Part shown: one piece after another, positions 26,570-35,098 of the stretch
Layout of the letters: every line of letters begins with the position of its first letter
Numbering within the stretch: the stretch's first letter is position 1
Source: UBA1081 sp045636025
Lineage (GTDB): Bacteria; Bacillota; Clostridia; Oscillospirales; Acutalibacteraceae
Length of the DNA stretch: 64,000 nt
Direction: 5' to 3'
Assembly (NCBI GenBank): GCA_045636025.1
Contig: JAZTWP010000033.1
Location: 1-64,000 of the forward strand
Made by a program: the position numbers and the translations under genes
The notes under the pieces: model-generated
Database searches by the model: none
The model's input: only the letters and a program-made list of their open reading frames with translations
Told to the model about the DNA's origin: nothing

Positions 26570-27061
26570 ATGAGAATTGCGGTTTATCCGGGAAGTTTTG
26601 ACCCGGTAACAAACGGTCACATCGATATTATACGCCGTGCGGCAAAAATGTTTGACAAAGTCATCGTGCTTGTTTCATATAATGTAAGAAAAAGCGGCGG
26701 CACTTTCACTCCTCAGGAAAGAGTGGAGTTCATAAAAAGATGTGTAAAAATCCCCAATGTTCAGGTTGAATCATATCAGGGACTTCTTGCAGACTTTGTA
26801 AAAATTTCAGGAGCTTCTGCTATCGTAAAAGGTCTTCGTGCCGTTTCTGATTTTGAAGTTGAGTTCCAGCAGGCTCTTATCAACAGACAGCTTGCTCCAG
26901 ATGTTGATACAGTTTTTCTTGTTTCAAGCCTTGAAAATATGTATCTCAGTTCCAGCGCAGTAAAAGAAATCTGCCTTCTCGGCGGCGAAATTTCAGGTTT
27001 TGTACCGTCTGAAATTGCAGATGATATAATCAAGAAAATATCCTTAAAAAAATCAAAGTAA
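26570..27061 (+). CDS. coaD: Phosphopantetheine adenylyltransferase
   Basis: 163 residues, nucleotidyltransferase fold. YPGSFDPVTNGHIDII holds the (T/H)xGH nucleotide-binding motif, and YLSSSAVKEI is the conserved C-terminal block. It makes dephospho-CoA from 4'-phosphopantetheine and ATP, the penultimate CoA step. Confidence 0.96.
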   Translation: MRIAVYPGSFDPVTNGHIDIIRRAAKMFDKVIVLVSYNVRKSGGTFTPQERVEFIKRCVKIPNVQVESYQGLLADFVKISGASAIVKGLRAVSDFEVEFQQALINRQLAPDVDTVFLVSSLENMYLSSSAVKEICLLGGEISGFVPSEIADDIIKKISLKKSK

Positions 27062-27082
27062 ATCCCAACGGAGGAAAACAAA

Positions 27083-27646
27083 ATGAATTTTGAAGAAATT
27101 ATTGAAAAGATTGAAGACATACTTGAGGAAGGAAAACCCTCTTTCGGTGGCGGCGGAAAAATCAAAGTTGACGGTGATGCTATTCACGAATGCCTTCAGG
27201 AACTCAGTTCTTCTATCCCCACAGAGATTATCCAGGCAAGAAAGATCGTAGCAGAAAGAAGAGAAATTCTTCACGAAGCGCAGGAAACAGCAGGTAAAAT
27301 CATCAGCGATGCTCAGGTTAAGGCTGCTGAACTCACTCAGGATCACGAAATCACAAAGAACGCTAAAGATGCTGCTCTCAAGATTATGTCAGATGCAAAC
27401 GACAAGTCAGACGAAATCATTGCTGATGCAGAATCAAAGGCTGCTGCACGTGAAGACTATGCAAAGAGATGGTCATATGAACTCCAGACAAATGCTTACA
27501 AGCACGTTATGGATATGATGTCTCAGAGCGCTCAGTATATGACAAACTGCATTGCTCAGTTTGATGAAAACAAGAGACTTGCAGAAGGCGCTATCGCTCG
27601 TCTTGAGAACATAAAAATCAAAACACCCGTTGATGACGAAATATAA
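27083..27646 (+). CDS. Coiled-coil protein of unknown function, coaD-associated
   Basis: 187 residues, no signal peptide or membrane segment. Residues 1-50 contain a glycine patch (SFGGGGKIKVDG) and a short helix pair. Residues 55-130 form an alanine-rich, charged coiled coil with repeating ISDAQ, MSDAND and IADAESKAA units, recalling the stalk-like proteins often annotated as V-ATPase subunit H family or DivIVA-like in Clostridia. No ATPase subunits are nearby, so that annotation should not be taken literally. A possible division-site or scaffold role is only a guess. An AACGGAGG site precedes the ATG. Confidence 0.75.
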   Translation: MNFEEIIEKIEDILEEGKPSFGGGGKIKVDGDAIHECLQELSSSIPTEIIQARKIVAERREILHEAQETAGKIISDAQVKAAELTQDHEITKNAKDAALKIMSDANDKSDEIIADAESKAAAREDYAKRWSYELQTNAYKHVMDMMSQSAQYMTNCIAQFDENKRLAEGAIARLENIKIKTPVDDEI

Positions 27647-27661
27647 GTAATAAAATTTTCA

Positions 27662-27700
27662 CACCTTGCATAATTATTTTATGAATACTTATGCGAGGTG
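27662..27700 (+). promoter_or_regulatory. Stem-loop that includes the ribosome binding site of the DUF4830-like gene
   Basis: CACCTTGCATAA (27662-27673) pairs with TTATGCGAGGTG (27689-27700) over 12 bp with one wobble. The right arm contains GAGGTG, the apparent Shine-Dalgarno of the gene starting at 27706. It may lower or gate translation, or act as a weak terminator. Confidence 0.55.
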
Positions 27701-27705
27701 CTTTT

Positions 27706-28215
27706 ATGTTTCTTATATCTCTGAAATCATTGAAAGGTAAGTTTATCCTTCTTGCGGCAATTGTTGTTGCAACAGTAATCGGATTCACCGTGCTTTCATC
27801 TTCAGAAAGCTCAGATGCTTCCCCTGCTGACGGTGCACTCAATTATTCCGCAGGAACAGAAGCCGAAAGAATCTCTTTTATTTCGCAATTGGGACTTACC
27901 GTGAATGAGGAACCCGATTCGGTGACTCAGTTCATTATTCCTCAGCAGTTTGATACTGTTTACGAAGAATATAACAAAATTCAGATTAATGCAGGTCTTG
28001 ACCTGACACCATACAAAGGTTGTACCGTAAAAAGATGGACATATACTGTTTCAGACTTTCCTCAGTATGAAAACAGCAATGCCGTAAAAATCAACCTTAT
28101 TATTTACAACAACAGAATTATAGGCGGAGATATCTGTTCACTTGAGATTGACGGATTTATGCTCCCCCTTACAAATCAGGAGCAGTTATGGCAAAAGAAC
28201 GACTTGACAAATTGA
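27706..28215 (+). CDS. DUF4830-like membrane-anchored protein
   Basis: 169 residues. One N-terminal membrane helix (GKFILLAAIVVATVIGFTVL), a Ser/Ala-rich linker, then a ~110-residue extracellular domain with the blocks ISFISQLGLTVNEEP, IIPQQFDTVYEEYNKIQ, YKGCTVKRWTYTV and IIGGDICSLEIDGFM that I recognise as the DUF4830 pattern. Function is unknown. The ATG at 27706 has GAGGTG five bases upstream and is preferred to the ATG at 27691. The 3' end overlaps the next gene by 28 bases. Confidence 0.75.
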   Translation: MFLISLKSLKGKFILLAAIVVATVIGFTVLSSSESSDASPADGALNYSAGTEAERISFISQLGLTVNEEPDSVTQFIIPQQFDTVYEEYNKIQINAGLDLTPYKGCTVKRWTYTVSDFPQYENSNAVKINLIIYNNRIIGGDICSLEIDGFMLPLTNQEQLWQKNDLTN

Positions 28216-28901
28216 TTTCATCACAGAGTATGATGACACGCTCTGACGCTTCAAAGCTCATAAGATCAGGCTGTGTTTCGGTCAACGGTATACAGATAAA
28301 AAATACTGCTTTCAAAGCTGATACGGAAGCTGATATTATTGAAGTGAACGGTGAAAAATTCTGCTACAAAAAGAATATTTATATTATGATGAACAAACCT
28401 GACGGTATTGTCAGCGCAAGCCGTGACCCGAAAGAAAAAACGGTTATTGACATTGTACCCGATGAGCTGAAGAGACCTGACCTCTTCCCTGCAGGCAGAC
28501 TCGACAAGGACACAACGGGTTTTGTTCTCATAACTGATGACGGTGAGTTTGCTCATAACATTCTCTCCCCCAGACATCATATAGACAAGACTTATCTTGC
28601 AGAAACCGATGCGATTATAAATGAAGATTTTCTTGAAAATATGCGAAACGGTATGATGCTCGGTGATGAGCAGCTGCTTGAAGCCGAGATTGAACTTTTT
28701 GAAAACAAAATTAATCCCGTTTACAGAATTGTACTTCGTGAAGGCAAATATCATCAGATAAAAAGAATGATAGCATCAACAAATGCAAATCTCCTTTCTC
28801 TGAGAAGAATCAGAATGGGAAATCTTGACCTTGACGAAAATCTCGCTCCCGGTGAATGCAGAGAAATCACACAAGACGAACTCAAATTAATTTATAACTG
28901 A
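28188..28901 (+). CDS. RsuA-family 16S rRNA pseudouridine synthase
   Basis: 237 residues. N-terminal S4 RNA-binding domain (RLDKLISSQSMMTRSDASKLI), then the synthase domain with the catalytic Asp in PAGRLDKDTTGFVLITDDG and the LREGKYHQIKRM motif. The arrangement matches RsuA, which modifies U516 of 16S rRNA, more than the larger RluB. It starts inside the preceding gene with an AGGAGC site. Confidence 0.92.
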   Translation: MAKERLDKLISSQSMMTRSDASKLIRSGCVSVNGIQIKNTAFKADTEADIIEVNGEKFCYKKNIYIMMNKPDGIVSASRDPKEKTVIDIVPDELKRPDLFPAGRLDKDTTGFVLITDDGEFAHNILSPRHHIDKTYLAETDAIINEDFLENMRNGMMLGDEQLLEAEIELFENKINPVYRIVLREGKYHQIKRMIASTNANLLSLRRIRMGNLDLDENLAPGECREITQDELKLIYN

Positions 28902-28920
28902 TATTTATAAAAGCAAAAAG

Positions 28921-28947
28921 CACCTGTCTTAATGACAGGTGTTTTTT
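28921..28947 (+). terminator. Intrinsic terminator after the rsuA-like gene
   Basis: CACCTGTC-TTAAT-GACAGGTG followed by T6, ending the rsmD operon. From here to the next promoter (about 28950-29100) I see no gene or clear structure. Confidence 0.9.
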
Positions 28948-29146
28948 GCGGGTTGTAGTGTTATTTGCAAAATTGTGAAAGGTTTTTTTGTAATAATTTT
29001 TCAGTAGGATTCATCTATGTTTTCTCTTCCGCTCAAATCTGTGCTTTACAATCACTCCTTTGTTCAACCTTGTCTGAATTTTACTGCATTTTGCTTAAAA
29101 ATATCTTGACAAAAGCTTAAAATTTTCTTAAATATACAAAGCTCGA

Positions 29147-29175
29147 TTGACAACATATAAAAATATTGTTATAAT
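29147..29175 (+). promoter_or_regulatory. Perfect-consensus sigma-A promoter of the lipoprotein-rhaB-fucI run
   Basis: TTGACA at 29147-29152, 17-base spacer, TATAAT at 29170-29175. A second TTGACA at 29106-29111 with TAAATA at 29129 may be an additional promoter. Confidence 0.85.
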
Positions 29176-29202
29176 GTTTTTTATAAAGGCAGGCTGACGT
29201 GA

Positions 29203-30264
29203 ATGAAAAAAATTCTTGCTTTTTTATTGGTATCCGTCAATATTTTTCTTATGACATCATGTAATGCCGGTAAAAAAAGTGTTATCGAAATAAACGAAAG
29301 TGTAAATATTGATACAGAAATTTTTTCATACTTCCTCAATGATGTTTACTATCGGTATGAAAATAAAACAGAGCTTGAATATATAGACCTTGCCACATCA
29401 GAATGTCTCGGCTACATTGCGATAAACACACAGTTTTCCGAAAGCGGAAACAAACTCTCACCCAGAGATAAAGCAGATATTTCAAACGAGACAAACGCTC
29501 TCTGGCGCATTTACGGTGACTATTATGAAGAGATCGGTGTATCAAAAGATACTTTCTTCAAAATCAATCAGTTCAAGAAATATAAAGAAATCATCAGATT
29601 TTCAATATATGACACAGACGGATCAGACCCGATAAATGAAGAATATATAAAAGAATATTTCACGGCAAACAATGTCGGTATCAAATATTTCTATCAGGAG
29701 CTTTATACACCCGTAACTGCAGAAGAATATTCAGCAATGACTGATTATGACAAAAAAATCTACGATTCTGCAAAAAAGACAGCGGAAGAAAGATACACAT
29801 ATATCAGCGAAATAGCAAACTATGTCAATTCTTCAGTCTACACAATGGATGAAGCATTTATGGCTGTAACAGGTCAGGTTTCTGCCGACATCAGCGTTTC
29901 TGCTGCTGTTGTGGGAAAAACCGGCTCCTCATTCTCGGCTGAATTTATGAATGCCGTTTTCAAACAGGCAATCGGCAGTGCATTCATTATCACAAATGCA
30001 GCCAAAAGCTATGTTTACTTTATTGAAAGAGTTGACCTTCTCAACGATGAATACAACTTTTATGAGCAGTACAGAAATGATTGCCTTGAAGCTGTTACGG
30101 AAGGTATGTTTGTAAACAGAATCAATGAATGGATAGCATCATATCAGGCAGTCAGACATATGTCTGCGGCACAGAATTGTTTTTCAAAAATAAAACGAAT
30201 TGACCGAAGCAAATACATCGGCACAGAAGACTATGTATTTGAAGGTTTTAACCCATTACAGTAA
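29203..30264 (+). CDS. PrsA/SurA-like peptidyl-prolyl isomerase-type lipoprotein
   Basis: 353 residues. Lipoprotein signal peptide with lipobox LMTSC. The all-helical N-terminal region (about 30-170) and a C-terminal stretch (FKQAIGSAFIITNAAKSYVYFIERVDL) resemble the chaperone and end-of-parvulin segments of PrsA/SurA foldases. A full parvulin core with its catalytic residues is not obvious, so it may be a chaperone only. It would assist folding of exported proteins at the membrane. Distance to the rhaB-like gene is 26 bases, so co-transcription is likely. Confidence 0.65.
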   Translation: MKKILAFLLVSVNIFLMTSCNAGKKSVIEINESVNIDTEIFSYFLNDVYYRYENKTELEYIDLATSECLGYIAINTQFSESGNKLSPRDKADISNETNALWRIYGDYYEEIGVSKDTFFKINQFKKYKEIIRFSIYDTDGSDPINEEYIKEYFTANNVGIKYFYQELYTPVTAEEYSAMTDYDKKIYDSAKKTAEERYTYISEIANYVNSSVYTMDEAFMAVTGQVSADISVSAAVVGKTGSSFSAEFMNAVFKQAIGSAFIITNAAKSYVYFIERVDLLNDEYNFYEQYRNDCLEAVTEGMFVNRINEWIASYQAVRHMSAAQNCFSKIKRIDRSKYIGTEDYVFEGFNPLQ

Positions 30265-30290
30265 ACAATGAATCCGGAGGATATCATAAA

Positions 30291-31754
30291 ATGAAACAAG
30301 TATTAGCATTCGACTTCGGCGCTTCAAGCGGAAGAGCCATTCTCGGCACTTTTGACGGAGAAAAAATCACTCTTAAAGAAATTCACCGTTTCAGCAATGA
30401 CCCCGTAAAAGTAGGTCACACTTTCTACTGGGATGTACTGAGACTTTTCCACGAAATCAAACAAGGTATTCTCAAGGCAAAGCAGTACGGTAAGATAGAC
30501 AGCATTGGTATTGACACCTGGGGTGTTGACTTCGGTCTCATTGATGAAAAAGGTTATCTTCTTGAAAATCCGGTTCATTATCGTGACGAGCGAAATGTCG
30601 GAATGGTTGAAGAAGCAAGAAAATATATGCCTAAAGCTGAAATTTACGACCGTACAGGCATTCAGTTTATGGATTTCAACACACTTTTCCAGCTTCTTTC
30701 AATAAGACTTAACAGACCCGAGCTTCTCGAAAGAGCTCACAAACTTCTGTTTATGCCTGATCTGTTTGCATATATGCTCACAAATAAAATGGTTGCTGAG
30801 TATTCAATTGCAACAACATCTCAGATGGTTAATATTGACACTCAGAAATGGGATAACGAACTTCTTGATGCAATGGGAATTCCCCGTGACATTCTCTGCG
30901 ACATCGTACCCGCAGGCACACAGACAGGTTTCCTCAGACGTTCACTCAGAGAAGAACTCGGTGTAGACAAAATCCCCGTTATCGCTGTCTGCGGTCACGA
31001 TACACAGAGTGCAATAACAGCAATCCCCAGCGAAAGCAAGGATTTCGCATTCATCAGCAGCGGTACATGGAGTCTTTTCGGCACAGAGCTTGACGAACCC
31101 GTTGTAAGCAAAAAAGCTCAGGAACTCAATGTTACAAACGAAGGCGGCTACAACTTCACAACTGCATTCCTCAAAAACATCTGCGGTCTCTGGCTTATTC
31201 AGGAAAGCAGAAGACAGTGGATAAGAGAAGGCAAGGAATACTCTTACGCCGAACTTGAGCAGGAAGCTCTTAAGGCTGAGCCTTTCAAGTGCTTTATTGA
31301 TCCTGATGCTCCTGATTTTGTTGCTATGGGTGATATGCCTGAAAGAGTACGTGAATTCTGCAGAAAAACAGGTCAGTATGTGCCTGAAACAGTAGGCGAA
31401 GTAATGCGTTGTATTTACGAAAGCCTTGCTATGAAATACAAATACGTTCTTTCAGGTATTGAAGACTGCACAAACAAGAGCTATGACCGTATTCACGTTA
31501 TGGGTGGCGGAACAAAGGATACTTTCCTCTGTGCACTTACTTCTTCAGCTTGCAACAGAACAGTTTATGCAGGACCTATTGAAGCAACAGTTCTCGGCAA
31601 TGTGGCTGTTCAGCTTATGTCTTCAGGCGCAATCAAAGATATCGCAGAAGCAAGAAAAATTATTGCTCAGGGCGAACATCTTGTAACCTATAATCCCGTT
31701 GATGCAGACAAATGGGAAGAAGCTTACAAAGAGTTTGTTAAAATAGTTAAGTAA
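30291..31754 (+). CDS. rhaB: Rhamnulokinase-type FGGY sugar kinase
   Basis: 487 residues, FGGY carbohydrate kinase fold. N-terminal FDFGASSGRAILG phosphate loop, GIDTWGVDFGLID with the catalytic region, NPVHYRDERN, CGHDTQSA with the likely base Asp, and ISSGTWSLFG; these blocks are those of RhaB. It phosphorylates L-rhamnulose, or possibly L-fuculose given the fucose isomerase encoded next. A GGAGGA site precedes the ATG. No 1-phosphate aldolase gene lies alongside. Confidence 0.9.
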   Translation: MKQVLAFDFGASSGRAILGTFDGEKITLKEIHRFSNDPVKVGHTFYWDVLRLFHEIKQGILKAKQYGKIDSIGIDTWGVDFGLIDEKGYLLENPVHYRDERNVGMVEEARKYMPKAEIYDRTGIQFMDFNTLFQLLSIRLNRPELLERAHKLLFMPDLFAYMLTNKMVAEYSIATTSQMVNIDTQKWDNELLDAMGIPRDILCDIVPAGTQTGFLRRSLREELGVDKIPVIAVCGHDTQSAITAIPSESKDFAFISSGTWSLFGTELDEPVVSKKAQELNVTNEGGYNFTTAFLKNICGLWLIQESRRQWIREGKEYSYAELEQEALKAEPFKCFIDPDAPDFVAMGDMPERVREFCRKTGQYVPETVGEVMRCIYESLAMKYKYVLSGIEDCTNKSYDRIHVMGGGTKDTFLCALTSSACNRTVYAGPIEATVLGNVAVQLMSSGAIKDIAEARKIIAQGEHLVTYNPVDADKWEEAYKEFVKIVK

Positions 31755-31799
31755 TTTTAAGTGAACAATTTCACTTTACATAAAGAAAGGTTGATACAA

Positions 31800-33608
31800 A
31801 TGGCAGAAAAAAGATTTGCAGGCGAATATCCCGTTATCGGTATCCGTCCTGTTATCGACGCAAGAAAAGGACCTCTTGACGTAAGAGGCTCACTTGAAGA
31901 TCAGACAATGGAAATGGCAAAGGCTGCTGCTGATCTGTTCAGAAACAATCTTAAATACTCAAACGGTGAACCCGTAAAGGTTGTTGTTTCTGATTTCACA
32001 ATCGGCAGAGTCGGTGAAACAGCAAAATGCGCTGAGCTGTTCAAAAAAGCAGGCGTAGATATCACTCTTTCAGTTACTCCCTGCTGGTGCTACGGCAGTG
32101 AAACAATGGATATGGATCCCAACACAATCAAGGGGGTATGGGGCTTCAACGGTACAGAAAGACCCGGTGCTGTTTACCTTGCAGCAGTTCTTGCATCTCA
32201 CGCACAGAAAGGTCTTCCCGCATTCGGTATCTACGGTCACGAAGTTCAGAATGCTGACGAATCAGCTCAGATTCCCGAAGATGTCAAAGAAAAACTCCTC
32301 CGTTTCGGCAGAGCTGCAGTTGCAGTTGCTACAATGAGAGGCAAGTCATACCTTCAGATCGGTTCTGTATGTATGGGTATCGGCGGTTCAATCATCGATC
32401 CTTCATTCATCGAAAGCTATCTCGGTATGCGTGTTGAATCTGTTGACGAGGTTGAAGTTATCAGACGAATGACAGAAGGCATCTATGATAAGGAAGAATA
32501 CGAAAAGGCTCTTGCATGGACAAAGGCTAACTGCAAAGAAGGCTGGGACAAGAACCCCGATTTCGTTAAGAAGTCAGATGAAGAAAAGGCTGAATCTTGG
32601 GAATTTGTAGTAAAGATGATGTGCATCATCAAAGACCTTATGAGCGGCAACAAGAAGCTCGAAGAACAGTTCTCAGAAGAACAGATTGGTCACAATGCTA
32701 TCGCAGCAGGTTTCCAGGGTCAGAGACAGTGGACAGACTTCTATCCCAACTGCGACTTCCCCGAAGCAATGCTCAACACATCATTTGACTGGAACGGTGC
32801 AAGAGAACCCTACATCCTTGCAACAGAAAATGACGTTCTCAACGGTCTCGGAATGCTCTTCTCAAAGCTCCTTACAAACAGAGCTCAGATTTTCGCTGAT
32901 GTCCGTACTTACTGGTCAGGCTCAGCTGTAAAGAGAGCTACAGGTTACGATATTGAAGGCAAAGCAAAGGATTGCGACGGCTTTATTCACCTTATCAACT
33001 CAGGTGCAGCTTGTCTTGATGCTTGCGGTGAAGCAAAAGACGAAAACGGCAATGCTGTTATCAAAGAGTGGTGGGATGTAACAGAAGCAGACCAGAAAGC
33101 TATTCTTGAAGCTACAGACTGGTGTGCAGCTGACAACGGCTACTTCAGAGGCGGCGGATTCTCATCACACTTCGTAACAAAGGCTGAAATGCCCGTTACA
33201 ATGATCCGTCTTAATCTCGTTAAGGGTCTCGGTCCCGTTCTTCAGATTGCTGAAGGCTGGACAGTTGCTCTTCCCGATGACGTTACAAAGACTCTCTGGG
33301 ACAGAACAGACCCCACATGGCCCTGCACATGGTTCGCTCCCAGATGCGACGGCAAGGAAGGCAGCCCCTTCAAGACAGCTTACGAGGTAATGAACAACTG
33401 GGGTGCTAACCACGGTGCTATTTCATACGGCCACATCGGTGCAGACCTCATCACAATGTGTTCAATGCTCCGTATTCCCGTTTGTATGCATAACGTACCT
33501 GAAGAAAAGATTTTCCGTCCCGCTTGCTGGAACGCATTCGGCATGGATAAGGAAGGTCAGGACTATAGAGCTTGCGCTGCTTACGGTCCCCTTTACAACA
33601 AATATTAA
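31800..33608 (+). CDS. fucI: L-fucose isomerase
   Basis: 602 residues, near the usual FucI length. Starts MAEKRFAGEYPVIGIRPVIDARKG; family blocks include TPCWCYGSETMDM, VWGFNGTERPGAVYLAAV and the C-terminal SYGHIGADLITMCSMLRIPV. The Mn-dependent enzyme interconverts L-fucose and L-fuculose, and also D-arabinose with D-ribulose. The start is the ATG at 31800, with AGAAAGG upstream. Codon choice is strongly C-ending at wobble positions, suggesting high expression. Confidence 0.95.
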   Translation: MAEKRFAGEYPVIGIRPVIDARKGPLDVRGSLEDQTMEMAKAAADLFRNNLKYSNGEPVKVVVSDFTIGRVGETAKCAELFKKAGVDITLSVTPCWCYGSETMDMDPNTIKGVWGFNGTERPGAVYLAAVLASHAQKGLPAFGIYGHEVQNADESAQIPEDVKEKLLRFGRAAVAVATMRGKSYLQIGSVCMGIGGSIIDPSFIESYLGMRVESVDEVEVIRRMTEGIYDKEEYEKALAWTKANCKEGWDKNPDFVKKSDEEKAESWEFVVKMMCIIKDLMSGNKKLEEQFSEEQIGHNAIAAGFQGQRQWTDFYPNCDFPEAMLNTSFDWNGAREPYILATENDVLNGLGMLFSKLLTNRAQIFADVRTYWSGSAVKRATGYDIEGKAKDCDGFIHLINSGAACLDACGEAKDENGNAVIKEWWDVTEADQKAILEATDWCAADNGYFRGGGFSSHFVTKAEMPVTMIRLNLVKGLGPVLQIAEGWTVALPDDVTKTLWDRTDPTWPCTWFAPRCDGKEGSPFKTAYEVMNNWGANHGAISYGHIGADLITMCSMLRIPVCMHNVPEEKIFRPACWNAFGMDKEGQDYRACAAYGPLYNKY

Positions 33609-33630
33609 TTTATACTATTAATAAATCAGA

Positions 33631-33660
33631 CAGTCATCGTTTCGGCGGTGACTGTTTTTA
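33631..33660 (+). terminator. Intrinsic terminator after fucI
   Basis: ACAGTCATCG and CGGTGACTGT (one wobble) around a TTTCGG loop, followed by T5. Confidence 0.85.
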
Positions 33661-33854
33661 TTTACAGGAAACTGAGTTTTATGAAGTAATTTTCTCTCTT
33701 TGCATTATGTGGTGTTTTTCATTCGTGAAAGTATACAACCGTCAACTTGACATAAAGAACTGCTCATAAATTGTTAATAATAAATAGTTTTATATTCGTT
33801 TTTAGAATTTTGAGCAGTTTTTTCCCCTGTTTATGATATTTTTTTCTTAATAAC

Positions 33855-33910
33855 TATTGCAATATTCTGAAAAATGTGTAAAATGTATAGTAAGGCAATA
33901 GTAATATTGC
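33855..33910 (+). promoter_or_regulatory. Two TATTGC/GCAATA palindromes and putative promoter upstream of the PucR-type regulator
   Basis: TATTGCAATA at 33855-33864 is a perfect 10-bp palindrome and coincides with a TTGCAA -35-like hexamer (33857-33862); TAAAAT at 33879-33884 could be the -10 with a 16-base spacer. GCAATA-GTAA-TATTGC at 33895-33910 repeats the same half-sites. This spacing suggests autoregulator operators flanking a promoter. The remaining intergenic stretch 33661-33854 is AT-rich with no gene seen. Confidence 0.5.
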
Positions 33911-33969
33911 ATAAATCTATGTTTGATAAGGGTATTGTTATTAAGAAAGAAATTCAGGGGGATATTTTT

Positions 33970-35058
33970 ATGTCTAACAGATTATTCCAGAGCGTTATCC
34001 ACCAGATGAAGGATTCATTCAACCGTACAATCGGTGTTATTGATGAAACCGGAACAATCATTGCTTGCAGTGAGCTCAGTAAAATCGGCGAAGTAATCGA
34101 TTCATCATACGGTGAACACATCTTCTCATCAACAGAAGTTACTCTCATCGGTGATATGGCATTCAAGACATTCGGCTCCCCCATTCATCATGAATATGCT
34201 GTTTTTGTAGCTGGTTCAGACGAAGTTGCAGCCTCTTATGCAGGCGTACTTGCAGTTGCAGTTACAAGCATCAAGCAGTATTATGATGAAAAATATGACA
34301 GAGGCAATTTCATCAAGAATGTAATGCTCGACAACATCCTCCCCGGAGATATCTGCGTTAAAGCAAGAGAACTTCATTTCAATAACGATACAACCCGTGC
34401 CGTACTTCTTATAAGACTCACAGAACCCGGTGAAGTTTCAATATTTGATGTTATCCAGAACCTCTTCCCCGACAAGACAAAGGATTTCGTTGTAAACATC
34501 AACGAAACAGATATTGCTCTTGTTAAGGAAGTAAAGGCGAACATCGAATCAAGAGATCTTGAGAAGCTTGCACGTTCAATTGCAGACTCACTCGGTACAG
34601 AGTTCTATACACATACACTCGTAGGTATCGGTACAGCTGTCACAGGTATCAAAGACCTTGCACGTCCATTCAAGGAAGCACAGGTTGCTCTTGAAGTTGG
34701 CAAAGTATTTGACACAGAAAAGACAATTGTCAGCTATGAAAATCTCGGTATCGCAAGACTTATCTATCAGCTTCCCACAACTCTTTGTGATATGTTCCTT
34801 AAGGAAGTATTCAAGAGAGGTTCAGTTGAAAGCCTTGATCACGATACACTTTTCACAATCCAGAAATTCTTTGAAAATAACCTTAACGTTTCAGAAACAT
34901 CAAGAAAGCTTTTTGTTCACAGAAACACACTTGTTTACAGACTTGAAAAAATAAGAAAACTTACAGGTCTTGACCTTCGTGAATTTGATGACGCTATCGT
35001 ATTCAAAGTAGCACTTATGGTCAAAAAATACCTTGATGCCAACCCGGTGAAGTATTAA
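33970..35058 (+). CDS. PucR/CdaR-type transcriptional regulator
   Basis: 362 residues. The N-terminal 130 residues form a sensory domain (RTIGVIDETGTIIAC, SYAGVLAVAVTSIKQYYDEK) like the sugar-diacid-recognition domain of CdaR. A GGDEF-like middle region follows, and the C terminus has the PucR helix-turn-helix (NLNVSETSRKLFVHRNTLVYRLEKI). The ATG at 33970 with AGGGGG upstream is preferred to codons up to 96 bases earlier that overlap the putative operators. Targets may include itself and flanking sugar genes (inference). Confidence 0.85.
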   Translation: MSNRLFQSVIHQMKDSFNRTIGVIDETGTIIACSELSKIGEVIDSSYGEHIFSSTEVTLIGDMAFKTFGSPIHHEYAVFVAGSDEVAASYAGVLAVAVTSIKQYYDEKYDRGNFIKNVMLDNILPGDICVKARELHFNNDTTRAVLLIRLTEPGEVSIFDVIQNLFPDKTKDFVVNINETDIALVKEVKANIESRDLEKLARSIADSLGTEFYTHTLVGIGTAVTGIKDLARPFKEAQVALEVGKVFDTEKTIVSYENLGIARLIYQLPTTLCDMFLKEVFKRGSVESLDHDTLFTIQKFFENNLNVSETSRKLFVHRNTLVYRLEKIRKLTGLDLREFDDAIVFKVALMVKKYLDANPVKY

Positions 35059-35071
35059 TCTTCACCTTTTT
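35046..35071 (+). terminator. Terminator overlapping the regulator's stop codon
   Basis: GGTGAAG-TATTAAT-CTTCACC followed by T5. The TAA stop codon lies in the loop. Confidence 0.6.
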
Positions 35072-35098
35072 GGTGTTATTGTACAAGAGGATTACTTT

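Noticed and set aside
27083..27646. V-type ATPase subunit H annotation for the coiled-coil protein
   Set aside because: Similarity is only coiled-coil composition; no other ATPase subunit gene is nearby.
32098..32931. Alternative plus-strand frames inside fucI
   Set aside because: They lie wholly within a clear, highly conserved fucI frame and have no ribosome site or recognisable domain.
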